Shown one piece after another: positions 48,301 to 61,513 of a DNA stretch of 64,000 bases (the stretch's first letter is position 1; each line of letters opens with the position of its first letter). The stretch is taken from the NCBI GenBank assembly GCA_030347455.1, contig JAQOSZ010000009.1, positions 297,001 through 361,000 of the forward strand. Direction: 5' to 3'. The position numbers and the translations under genes were made by a program. The stretch comes from Kentomonas sorsogonicus. Taxonomy: Eukaryota > Euglenozoa > Kinetoplastea > Trypanosomatida > Trypanosomatidae. The notes below the pieces were generated by a model that saw nothing but the letters and a program-made list of their open reading frames with translations, did not search any database and was not told the origin of the DNA.

Positions 48301-51300
48301 GTACGTTGTTATTGCGGCCAGCTCCAAAAAGGGCATCGCACCTTCGACAACTTCCGCTGTCACCAGCAACAATCACTACATAGTAATAATAATAACGCGG
48401 ATAGTAAAGAAGAGGACCCGGAGGAGGAGGAAGACATGGTAGACTACGCTGTTTTTGTGTTCCTGTGCAAACTGAATGAAGCCCCGCGACGGCGGAGGGG
48501 CCGCAGGACAGCAGCCGAAACAGGAGCGCGAGCTATGTGTTTGATCCGATATCCGGGGGCCTTTTAAACAGCGCGAGCAGCAGTAGCAGTAGTAGTGATT
48601 ATAGTCGAATGCAGGTGAGAGTATCTCGTCCAGTCGCTCCAGCACTAGTAAGACTAGTAATAGGAGTAGTGGTAGTAGTAGTACCTACAGCAGCGAGTTT
48701 GATAGCAGCGACAGTAACAGCAGCAGCAGCAGCGACTACGCACGCTACAGAGCTGAGCGGAGGCGGAGGAGGAGGAGAAAGGAGGAAGGAGGGGGCAGTA
48801 AGCGGCGCCGCAGTTACCGACGGAACACCATCACCGCCGTTGTCATCGTAATCATAACGGCGCGCGAAGAGAGAAGATTCACGACTTGTTTCCGCTGGAC
48901 GAGGCCAACAACACCACCACACCGTATATTGCTCACCGCACGTCAAGTAACGGGGAGGCGTCTTCCCTCCTGACGGTGGACGGTGGCGCCGTCCCTGGCC
49001 ACTCCCATAACAACAACAGCAACAACAATAATAATATCAATAATAATAATAACAAGACGAACAATACCAAGAGTAGCAGTAACAGCAACAGAGATACGAG
49101 TAAGAAGAATAATAATAATAATAATAGTGCGAGTCTGACCAAGACCATGGCGCTGGAGACTCCTGTGTTTAGGGCGTATCACAGTATTCTTGGAAGCGTG
49201 ACAGGAAGCACCAACGGAGGTGACGGTGAATCTACGTCAAAAAGGAGCCACTAGTCGCCCGCACAAAGATGATAGCAATAATAATAATAATAATAATGAC
49301 AATACAGGATCGAAGCGGCAGCTGAGTCCTCCAGCGGCTTTGGACGTAAAAACGATTGTCGCCAGCTCTAATCCCCCGCCGCCCTCCCCTGCCTCCGCCC
49401 CGGCCGATAATAATAATAATAATAATAACAATGCACTCGTCACTTCAGGAGAAACGTCACCCGCCGCAGGTAGACGACCGAAAACGACGCCGCCGTCGCC
49501 GTCTTTTGCAGCGCAGGCGCCCTCCCCGATACGGCAAATGGCAAATAGCACACATGTCAACAACAACAACAATAATCTCAATAATAATAACAATAATAAC
49601 AGCATTGCTGACAGGGCGGCGCAGATGCGTAGGGGGAGGGTCACCCGCTCGTACCTTGGAAACAGCTGGAATGCCTCTACACGGCGCCAACAACAACAGC
49701 AGCATCAAACAGCAACAGCAACAGCAGCTTCTGGAGAGTCAGGTGAGCCGATCTAGCAACCGCACTTTACAAACGAGCGCGGGGGTGAGCGAGGTCACCG
49801 CCAGCGGACAGCCGCGCTACTCCTTGCCAAGCCTTACCAATAATAATACCAATAATAGTGGCGCAAGGGTAAATGTCATGTCTGACGCCAGCACTAACGT
49901 AGCAGCAGCCGGTGCCGGTGCCGGTGCTGGTGTTGGTTTAAATGCCAACGCCACACTCACTAGCGCCCTCGTGACCACCACCACCACACACAGCAACGCC
50001 AACGCTCATACGAATCATGGCAACTACAATAACAACATCAACATGTACAACAGTATGGCGATGATGAGCGCAGCAGCAGGAGCAATAACGGGCCCAACAA
50101 ACGCGACGACCCTCGCCTCCGCCTCCGCCTCCGTCTCTGCGTCCTCACGAGCGCGTCACGCTGACACTATCGACAAGCTGCCGGTGCCCACCATTGCACA
50201 CCGCCTGGCGCAGGCGCGCGACATTCGCAACGTGCACTACCTGCCGCCCGAGCCCGGCCAGGGGGACATCATTCTGAGCTTCATCTCCCTCGTCTATCTG
50301 GCACGCACCTCGATTCAGTACGTGCAGCAGCACCTGACCCCGGAGGGCTTGCTGGATGTTCGACACGGCATCTACCCGCCCACACCCTCTCCCTTCTCCG
50401 ACAACATGACTAACAACGATAACAACAATAATGATGTGTTCAACGCGAGTCGACGCCACCGCAGCACGACTAGCAATACCACCTTTAGCAATACTAACAA
50501 TAACATCAATAATATGATGGATACGTCGTTTGGAAACGGCTCTTTCCGTCGCTGGAACATCAACACGAATACTACTACTACTAATAATAATAATAACTTC
50601 AACGGGGGCGCCTCCTTCTCGTCTCAGCAGCAGCAGCAGCAGCAGCCACCAGCGCCCCCCGCCGCCGCCGGGGCGAACGACATGATTCGGTTTCCTCAGC
50701 GTCAAAGGACAGACCATGATGGTGCTCGACCTTATCCCGCGGCAGTACCTGGCCTACGAGCGGCGCCTGTGCGAGGCAGAGACGGCCATCTACTACTGCC
50801 GTCTGTGCAGCAAGGCGTACAGCTCCGCGGCGGCGCGGGACCGACACCGCTGGCTCGCGCACCGCTTCAAATCCCGCCGCCCCTCTGCGTCATTGTCGGC
50901 CTCCTCGTCGTATCATAAAGCAAAACAACAACAGCAACAACAGCAACGGAGACTAAGTCGGTCGAATCAGAGCGGAAGCAACGCCGAGGGGGGACAGCTT
51001 AACGAGGACGCCTCCCAACAACAACAACAACGACGGTAACGGCAACACTGGTGGCGAGAATGATAATACGAATAGGCTGAATAGTACTGGCAATGATCTC
51101 AGCAATAACATTAATAACAATAATAATGGTGATCACATGTTCGACGACTGCAGCGGCAGCGACTTGGAGGGCGACGCGGCGGCGGAGGCGGAGGCGGACC
51201 GCGCGAACCCTCTCGAGAGAGACCTGGTTGGGGGCCGCCGCCTGCAGCTGCTGCTACTCCTCGCGAGCCGATACAAGGAGGAGAAGGCGGTGGAGCGGCG

Positions 51301-54300
51301 GCAGATGCTCATCGACAAGCTAAAGACACAGAGCGCGGAGGCCCGGCACGAGAATCAGCACCATCAGCGCGACAGGAAAGACAAAAGGAAGAAGAGGAAG
51401 GATAAGGATAGGAAGGAAAAGAAGAAGGAACTAAAATCTATGGATACGCTGCCGTCTCTGAGCTTTCCCAGCGCAAGTGCTGCCGAAGCAGCAGCGGCAG
51501 CAGCGGTAGCGACAAAGCCATCACCCGCTGGCCCCTCTCCCCCGTCGCCGTCGTCGGATGTCGCTGGCGAAAAAGACTCATCGCATGCGGCGGCGGCGGC
51601 GGCGGCGCTCGTGTCCTTCGCCTCCACCCCTTCCCAGCAAGAGCGGCGGGAAAAGAAACGCCAAGAGAAGAGGAAGAAGCGAGCGGAGAAGGAGAAGGAG
51701 AAGGCGAAAAGAAAGGAACAAGAAAAAGAGCAAGAACAACAAAAGGGTCTGGATACCGCCGACGCCGACAACTCTCACCCTAACACTATCGCCACTACCA
51801 CCAGTACCAGTGATACAAATACTACTAGCAGTAGTAGTAGTAATAGTAGTAATAGTAGTAGCGATAGCACCAGCGAGGACGGAAGCAATGACAATGCTGC
51901 CGCCGCAAACAGCACAGTGATGCTCGCAACAGCTGATCCCGAAACCGAAGCGCGCGCCAGAAACTTTCCGTTTCTATTCCACACCGTCAGCAGCGATAGC
52001 GATAGCGATAGCGATACAGAGAGCAACGATACAGGCGACTCCTCTGAAGAAGAAGAAAAGGAGGAGAAGAAGGAAGAAGAGGAGGAGGAGGGAGACAATA
52101 ACGTGTGTGATAGCAATAAGAATAATGGCGTTGTTGGACGCGTGCCAGAGGAGAGTAACGGCGATGCGGAAGCCTTGGAGCTGGCGGCGGGCGCAAACGC
52201 CGTGGATGGTAGTGGTGGTGGTGGCCTCAACGATACCAGTGCCAGCGCCGCGCTTGACGCCGAGAAGAAGGCGAGGAAGAAGGAGAAAAACAGCATACAG
52301 GATCGACGCGAGAGCAAAAACAACCAAACCAAGAGGCGTAAAACAAACAAAAAGAATAAGAAGAAGAGCAAGAGCGCGGAGGCGCGGCGTCGCAAGGAGA
52401 AGAGACTCGAGCGAATGAACGCCCGCTACGTGAACGGTGCCCGGCGGGTGGAGCTGTACACCTCACCAAACGAGCCCCTGGTGCAGATGCGTCTGCTGCT
52501 GAACAACAACCCCGAGTATCAAGAGACGATGGCTCAGGCGGGCTGCTGCGCGCTCGTGTCGCGCCGCACGGGACGCGTCACGATCTACTTCCCCTACATG
52601 ACCACGGCAAAGCTTTGGCACCTTAAAGAGGAGCGCATTCTGCAGGCGCCGGACCTGCGCAGCGTGTCGCTCTTTGGCATCCCGGCGCTCCGCATCATGG
52701 CGCAGGCGGTGGAGGAGCAGGAGGACCCGGACTTTTTCTTTATCAAAGGGTCCACCGTTCCGCTGGCACCCACGCAGACGCAGAGTGATTTTGGGGCTCC
52801 CGCCACCGCTGACGCGTCCGACACCGACACCCCCTCCGCTCGCATGATTGACGATGAGTATGCCGATGATGATTATGAAAAACGTGAAGGCGACGAGGAA
52901 AACCAGCAAGGAGGGGAGGAACACTGCTTCTCGTTGGTGTCCGCCAGTGACAGCAGCGGCGGGAGCAGTGAAAAGAGGGCCGCGGCTCCCCCCAAATCGC
53001 AAAAGAAGAGGAGCCGTGACAATCAAAGCAAAATCAAAAGCAAGTCCGCAAGTCCCAAGACGGCCAAGCAGCAGTTGCTACACAGGGCGGGGGCGCTGGG
53101 AGGGGAAGTAAAGAGTGCTGTGCTGCGCGCCTGGATTGAGAGCGTCAGCGCGATGCGACTAGAGAGACAAGATAACAACAGTAGCAATAGTAACGCGTTT
53201 AGTAATGCAAATAACACCAATGTCAGCGGCATCAGCGGACTCACTGGCGGTGCCAACAACATCGCTTTTGGAGGAAACATCAACAACAACGGCCGTATGA
53301 ATAATAACAATATCAGTAATATCAACACTGGAATCGACACTGCAACGGACAGCGCCAAGGCAAACGAAAGCAACATGTATGTCGCGGCCGGTAACGGCGA
53401 AATGTTCCGCAAGCACGACGGGAGTGCAGTGACGTGGGAGGACTTCTTCTTTCCGTCCCGCAGGCCGCCGCCGCCCGGGCAGCGCTGGTCCTCTGTCCCC
53501 GCCGCCCCCGCTGGCAGCGCGCCGCCCTTTTCGCAGTCCTCACCCTCCCGGTCTCAGTCGATGCAGCTGCTCCCTATTAACAATAATAACAGTAACCATA
53601 ATAATAACAACAACTTGAATGATCACGTCAGTGTGGGAGGGGAGACCAACGACGACGACCCTGACGCCCCGCGGCGCGTCACGCGACTGGGCTCTATGGC
53701 CTCCGCCGGCGGCGGCGGCGGGGGAATCCCTAGTTCGGGCTCCCAGGGCTCTCACCAGCAGCAGCAGCAGCAGCAGAGAGGCAGGCCCGTGCTTGGCGCC
53801 TCTCCCAGCAACGTCAGCTTCGCCAGCAGTCCTAATAATCTGTATAACAGTGTTGGTTATGGCGCTGTGTTCTCGCCCTCCCGGGACCGCCGCCGCGGCA
53901 GCCGCGTGGTGGGCTTTCACTACGAGCAGGTCGAGGAAAAGTTTGCGGAAGAGGCAAAGCGGAAGAGCTTCAAAATGCCTCCGCTGGCCGATTTCTACAC
54001 AGACACCGACACCGAGGAGGAGGAGGGTCGCGGTAGCGGGAAGAACAAGAGCGCAACGCCGAATAGTAATCGTATCGCAAAAAAAGACGAAGAGAAGATG
54101 AAGAGGCAGCAGAAGGAGAAGGAAACGGCGACGGCGGAGGCACACGCAGCTACCAAGAAGGACGCAGACGCCCAGCAGAGACGCACATCGCTGACGGAAA
54201 AGGAAGCAGAGCAGACAAAATCAAAACAACACGAAGCGGAGGAGGCGGAGGCGGAGGAAGCGGCGAAGAGGAAGACGGCGCAAAAAGCAGAAAAGCCCGA

Positions 54301-57300
54301 AGCAGCCGACGCGACTCCCAAGACGACGATAAGGCTGGGGGAGGAGGCAAGTCTGTTGGAGCTGCGTAAAGTGCCGCGTAGCGACGAGGCGAACCGCATA
54401 GACGAGTGGCTGCGCTCGGCGGAAGTGCAGCCCCTCGACCCGACCTCCATGACCGAGATCGAGATCCCAAAGGAGGAAAAGGGAAAAGAAGAGCTGAAGG
54501 AAGAAAAGGAAGCAGAAGCGGTGGCGGTGGAATCGGGTGTAACGCATCAGCAGCAGCAGCAGAAGCAACCGGAAAAGAAAGAAGAAGAGGAAAAGGAAAA
54601 GGGAAAAACGACATCCTCCTCCCCCCTAGAGGAGGGGGAAGAGCGTACGGAAAAAGAGCAGCACCAGAAGCACCCGGAAAGTGGACGGAGCGGCGGCGAC
54701 CACGAGCCGCAGGGCGACGGCGCCAAAGCAACAGCAGCAACAGCAACAGCCGAGGAGACGACGCCTGAGAATGACAAGAAAACGCGCAGCGATGACCACA
54801 AGGACGACGGAATGGATAACTTCTCTTTTAGCAGCAGCGGCGGCCGTTACGCAGGCGACGGCGGCGCCATTGTGAGTCTCCCGGTGGTGCTCTCCTTCCC
54901 GCCCTCCACACGCGGACACGCCCCACTGGCGCGCTCGCCCCGCCGCCAACACCATCAAGCAGCGGAGGCGGACGGAGCGAAGCCGACGGCAGCGGCAGCC
55001 ACAACAACAACAACAACAACAAGAGAAGCAGCGTCGAGTCCGGCAGGGGCGGAAGCAGAGAGGCAGCATGAAAAACAAGCAGCAGAGACACGCCCGCTCG
55101 ACAACAACAACAACAATGATTATAATAATAATAAGGATTATAACGCTCTTGATACGGATGTGCATCTTGGGGTGCCGCCGCCGCACACTGGCGACGATGG
55201 AAAACGCAAAACACACCACCACCAACAACAACAACTGTCGACAGGTGTCGGTCGCAGTGCCAACAGCGGCGGCGGGGACGGGGACGGCAGCACGCCAAAT
55301 CCGGACGCTGCACTCGCCGCCTCGCCCCGTCCGCCGAACGCGCTGGAGGGAACGCTCACCACAAGCACCGACCCAGGAACAGGAGGAACAGGGCGTCGCG
55401 GCTCCCCCCGCCTCACTCCTCGCCGGCCTCCCAGTGATAATAACAGCAACGCAACGAGGCGGCCGGAGTCGGCGGCCACCGCCACACCCACAGGCACAGG
55501 GCCTTCCTCCCTCCCCCGCGCCCGCCGAACGTACCTGCTGCCCGGCCCGGAGTTTCCCAATCATAATAATAACAACAACAACAACAGTGTAAGCGACAGC
55601 AGTGCTAACGATAACAGCAGCCATCTCGCTCTTCTCGCAAACAACAATAGTAATAACAACTTTAATCTCCAGACGAACAATAACAATAATAATAATAACA
55701 GTAACATCAGTAACATCATCAACAACTTTTCCGTGTCAGACACCACTGTAGACGACGCGTCCTCGCTGCCGTATTTGCCGCCCGTCAAACACCACGGGGA
55801 GGTGACGGCCATCCCGGACTTGGCCCAGCTGAGACAGTATAAACAGAGTAGTAGCAACAACGACAGAAACAACAACAACAACAACAACAATACGAGCTAG
55901 AGACACTGAAGCCCGCGCGGCCGCTGCCCTCCTTTGACAGCGAGGGCCGTATAGGAGGAGGTCCTTCCTCCGCGACCCCCGCCACCGTCCCGGAGGTGCC
56001 TCTGCCTCTGCCGCGGTCGCCGCAGTCGCAGCCGCAGCCGCCCTCGCGACCCGGCTCTGCCCCCGCGCGCGCCTTTGGCCTCCATTCTTCTTCCTCCTCC
56101 GCCGCGTCCACCATCGGAAGATTCTCGACAGCAGCGACGGCGGGCGGGGGCGGGGGCGGGAGCGGGAGCGGGAGAGAGGAGACCGAGACAGCGGAGGCGG
56201 AGCAGTTTTTCGCTAGCACCGTTCCGCAACCGCCACACACGCACGCGAGTCGCCGCAAGGTGGGGAATCTCACCCACTTTGTCGTGCCTTCCACCCCGCC
56301 GCCGCCATCGCTGTCGCCGCCGTCCTTTTCTGGCTCCGGCGTTCGTCTCGAGAGAAGTGCGGGGGAAACCGTCAACACCGCCGCCACCACCGTCGCCTCG
56401 TCGTCGTCGAATGCACGCTACAATAATAGTAATAATAATGCGAAAGCCAGCACCAACAACGACAGCGCTACGAATAACGGGAGCGCTATTAGCCTGTCAG
56501 GAACGCTGGAGCCGGCGGACGCCTGGCAAGCGGTTAGACGGCCTCGCGATAAAGAAAACAGGAAGAGAAGAAACCCCACACGGCAGAGGCGTCGAGTTTT
56601 AACAAGGATAACAACAACGATGTCAGTAATAATATAATAATAATAATATAAATCTGAGCACGCGTCATCGTTGAAACGCAAGCGACAACGCTTCCGCGGA
56701 CGATCCCCCCAGTTTAGGCGGCAAAGGGCTTCTGTCGATGATCGATGCAAGCTCTCCCAGTGTTTCCGGTAAGCAGCTGGAGCAGATACACAATGATAAC
56801 GAACAGGGGGATAACTAATAATAATAATAATAATAATAAGGAGAGTAATGACGTGAACAATAACAAGAGCAACGAGCGGCGGGAGCAGGACGCACACCGG
56901 CAAGACCAAGCAGGAGGAGGTAAAAGCCCACATACGAAGAGCCCTACATCAGCGACGTCGATTGGCTTCCCTCCGCCGTCGCCGCCCCGGCAGCAGGAAC
57001 GGCAGCAGCACGGGGAGAAGGGGCCCCGGCAGGCAACGTTAATAGTACCACAACCAGTAACGCTCATAACAATAATAATAATGTGAGTAACAATAGCGCT
57101 AGTTACGTTGCCCGACAGGCGAGCGTGGCCAGCCGGGAGCGTAGCAGCACCAACACCACCAACGCCACCACTACTCCCACCAATGCGGCCAGCAACTTGT
57201 CCAAAGTTCCGACGCTGTTTTCCGGCTTTGACTTTTCGTCACTGAGCCCGTCGCTGCTGACGGGTCTGAGCACGGCGGTTCGGCCAGAGCACAGCGACGA

Positions 57301-58181
57301 CCACGTGGCTGTTTCAACCTCTCAAATGACTAGCAATATTAATAATAATAATAACGCGGCGGGAGGAACGCCGACACGGCCGAACAGCAGCGCTCAGCAG
57401 CATCAACAACAGCAAGATAGAAAAGAAGGGGGAGGAGACGAAGAGGAGCAGGAGTATAATCCATATGCGAAGATCAGTACCTTTTCGACGCCCGGCGCCG
57501 CCGCCCCTCTCGCCGGCTTCAACCTCGCCTCTGTGCTGGCGAGTGGCAGCAGTGCGAGCGGCGCGATGCCGTCACTGGTGCCTCCCTCGCTGCTTTCCAC
57601 AAAACGAGACTCTGCCAACGCCTCGCCCTCCCCTGCCGCCCAGCCTGCAGAGGCGACAGCAAACAACAACAACCATAATAACAACAAAGCAAGCGATGCG
57701 AAGAAGGATTCTAAGGAGAACTGTCTCTCACTCAAGTCCACCGGCGGCGGCGAGAATTTGCTGGAGCTACACCACAGCGCCAACAACGCCGACGACAGCA
57801 GTCCCACCTTACGGGACGCGAGCCGGCTGGCCTTCACCCATCAGCACCACGACTCGCCCCCTCTCGTGTCGATCGTGCGTCCGCCAGAGGGCGAGCACTA
57901 CGCCCACTACACCCATCACAACAACAACAACAACACTGCGGAGGAGGAGGAGGAGGAGGAAGAGAAGGATAGAGTTGGCAGGGGAGGCGGCGGCGGTGAT
58001 GGCGGCGGTTCACCATCGCCCCCCCGCGCGGTGCCGAGGGCGGCACAATTACGGGAGATGGCGGTGGCGGGCAGCAGCGGCACCGACCTTGCCAACGTGA
58101 GCAGTCTCAGCATTCAGCTCGCGCTGCTGGACAAGATGGCGGCCGGCTCACGCGACCGGCACGGACACTACCGCAGCAGCA

Positions 58182-58235
<54 letters not shown>

Positions 58236-60735
58236 TAATAATAACCATCACAATCATCAACAACGTCGTAGCGGCGGCGGCGGCAATTACAACAGTATCA
58301 CTCACCACTACAATAGCAATAGCGGCGGCGGCGGTGGCGGCGGCGGCAGTCCGTACCGCGAGGGGCGCGGCGGGCACAGCAGCGTCTATCACGGCACCCT
58401 CAGCCACGCAGCCGACACCAGCCCTACTACCACCACCACTGGCGGCGGGGGGACGACGATCGGAGGCGGCGCCTCCGCCACCCTCCGCGGCGCCACTGGC
58501 ACCACCGCCACGACCTTGACGGCGAATACCACGACGGCAACGACGGCGGGCACGCTGGGCACGGCGGCCAACACGTGGACAAGTATGACGGCGCTGGCAG
58601 GGGACGACAGCAGCGGCGGCGGCGGCGGCTGGGGCATGCCGCTACCCCTACAACAACAGCAGCAGCAGCAACAGCAAAGGGCCGGGGGCCTCCCTCACAC
58701 CAACGAGAGTATCATCAGTAGCAACAATAACAATTACTATAACAGCGGCACTGGGTACAACGAGTCAGGCGACACCGGACACGGCGCGCAGTCGCGGGGC
58801 GGCGGCAGCAACAGCCAATACGTTAATCATCATAACAACAACAACAACAACAAGGACGCCAACTCGTCCTCCAAGAACAACGGCGCGAGCAACAGTGCGA
58901 GCGGCCCCGCCTCTCGCTGCTGGACAAGTCGATGCGGCTGCTCGTCTACTGCTCGCCGCCGCACGAGCCGCTGGAGGAAATGCTCGCGGAGCGCGGCCAC
59001 GTGACGGTCTTTGCGTCGACGCCGCGCCAGATGAAGCGCCACCTGCACCGCGGGGTGGAGTGCTTTGACATCATTGCCCTCGAGTGGCGCCCGGAGTTCA
59101 TCGACGGCGAGATCTACGCCGCCGTCTGCCAGCTCAGCCGCGACGATAGCGTCGTGCTGCTGTATCATGTCGCGGACCCCGCGCTAGGGCCTCCGCTGCC
59201 GGAGGGGACCTCCGAGGACAGCATCACCCGCACCCCGGGCTTCGAGGACCCGCTGCGGGAGGAGGCGCGGCTCAAGACCATCGCGAGTAGCGTCCGCCGG
59301 CAGCGCATCCGGCGGGATATGATGGAGGTGCGCATGCACAGCACCTACGAGGTGGTCAGCGAGATCGGCGCCGGCGGCTTCGGCGTGGTGCGGGAGGTGT
59401 ACCTCTTCACGAGCCGCGGGCGCCTCGCGATGAAGGAAATTCCGCTGCGCACCAGCTCCCTCTCGCAGCTCGAGTCGATCAAGCAGGAGGTGACCATGAT
59501 GAGCAGCCTCAACCACCAGAACATCATCGCGCTCTCGCACACCCGCATGGAGGGCAACACCTTTTACATATTCATGGAGCTCGCCCACGGTACGCTGGCA
59601 CAGGTCATTAAAGAGCCGCTGCTCTACGCGAGGTGGAAAGCGCAGCACGAAGGGCAGAAGGCTGTCGATGAGGAGATCGGCAGGGCGCTGCAGCGCGGCC
59701 GGCGCGTGAGTGTGACGCCGGTCAATCACTCCGCGGCGACCCGTCTCAGCTCTACTATGGGTGGTGGTGGCGGCGGCGGGGATAGAAACGGCGGCAGTTT
59801 GGTCACGACAACCTTCGGCTCCGCCTCCTACTCTGGCGGCGTCACCGCTAATATTAACAATAATAATAATAATAATCAGATTATTAGCTCCAATGACAGC
59901 CTCACGTACTTTCGCAACAGCAATGCGAACGGGTCGAGTTTCCTGGTGACGGCGGGCGACAAAAACAGTAGAAATAACACTGGTGGAAACAACGCGGCCG
60001 GCGGCGGAGGCAGCCGCAACAGTCGAACCAACATCGACGGCCTTCCACAACACAACAGCAGCAAGTACAACAAGTACAACAACAAGTAGAAGAGGAGGAG
60101 GAGGAGCCGCGGACGCTGATCAACACCCTCACCGCGCGTCAGATAGTCGAGATCATTCACGATATCGCCAAGGGCATTCAGTACATGCACAGCGAGTCGA
60201 TCATACCACCGCGACATCAAACCAGAGAACATCATGTTTGTCGGCGGCGTCGCAAAGCTCGGCGACCTGGGGCTCGCCGTCGCCTACCGGGAGGGGATGC
60301 CGAAGCCGAACCACACCAAAGGCACGCAGGCGTACATGAGCCCCGAGGTGATTCTGGAGGAGTCGTACGACAAGACGACCGACATGTGGTCGTTTGGCTG
60401 CGTGCTCGCCAACATGCTGGGCATTCGTCTCGCGCACCTCAGCGGGCTGCCGTACCTGCAGCTGGTGGAGCTGTACAAGACGATCCCCGAGGACGGCTGC
60501 CTCCCGCTGACCGCGACCAACAACCGCAACGCGAGCTTCGAGAACCACACCCCGGCGGGTCTCACACAGGGGATTCTGCAGGTGTACAGAGAGGCCTCCG
60601 CCCTCTCGTGCTACGAGCGCGCGCTCTCTTCTCGCAACTACGCCAGTAGCGCCGCGCAGCCGACGTACTATTACAACCAACAACACAGCCAGCCGCCGCT
60701 GTCTTCTTTCCCTTCACACAATAACAACAACAACA

Positions 60736-60775
<40 letters not shown>

Positions 60776-61480
60776 CTTCCCCGCCACCCCCTGCACAGTA
60801 ACATGAGCGTGAATGACGGCACTGTAACGACGTCCTCCGGCTACGGCGGCGGACTTCCGCTCGGCAGTTTCACCTCTGCGACGGCCAACAACAATAACAA
60901 TAACAACAATAATAATAATAATAATAATGATAATAGTGTGAGCAACAGTACCGGCAAGAGCAACAACCGCAACGTCGTCAATGATGCCACCAACACGGCT
61001 GTTGATACCACTGACAGTACAGAGGGCGGAGGCAACGTCAACAACAACAATTAATAACAATAATAATAATACCTTCTCACACACCAGCATGCACTACGCA
61101 CTGCCGAACATTCTGGGCGGCAGCAGTCCCAGTAACGAAACCACCCCCAGCAGGGGCGGCATGCCACAGCCGGGCCCGGTGATGTCTATCAACAACACAA
61201 TAATAATAATATAATATAACGCGCCAAACACCGGCGGAGGCAACAGCGGCACTTCCCTGGGTCTGGCGGCCCCGCTGCTAGTTGGCGCGAGTCATTCCCC
61301 GCCCTCACCACTACCGGAGGAGGGAGGGCGGCGGCGGCAACAACGGGGGGAACGGCAGCAGCAAACGCAGACGCGTACACCGGCGGCGGCGGCGCGGCGG
61401 CGGCGCGGGGGGTGTTCCGGCCAACCGCCACCGCCTCCGCCCCCGCGCAAACAGGAGTCAACAACAACAACATTAATAAC

Positions 61481-61513
<33 letters not shown>

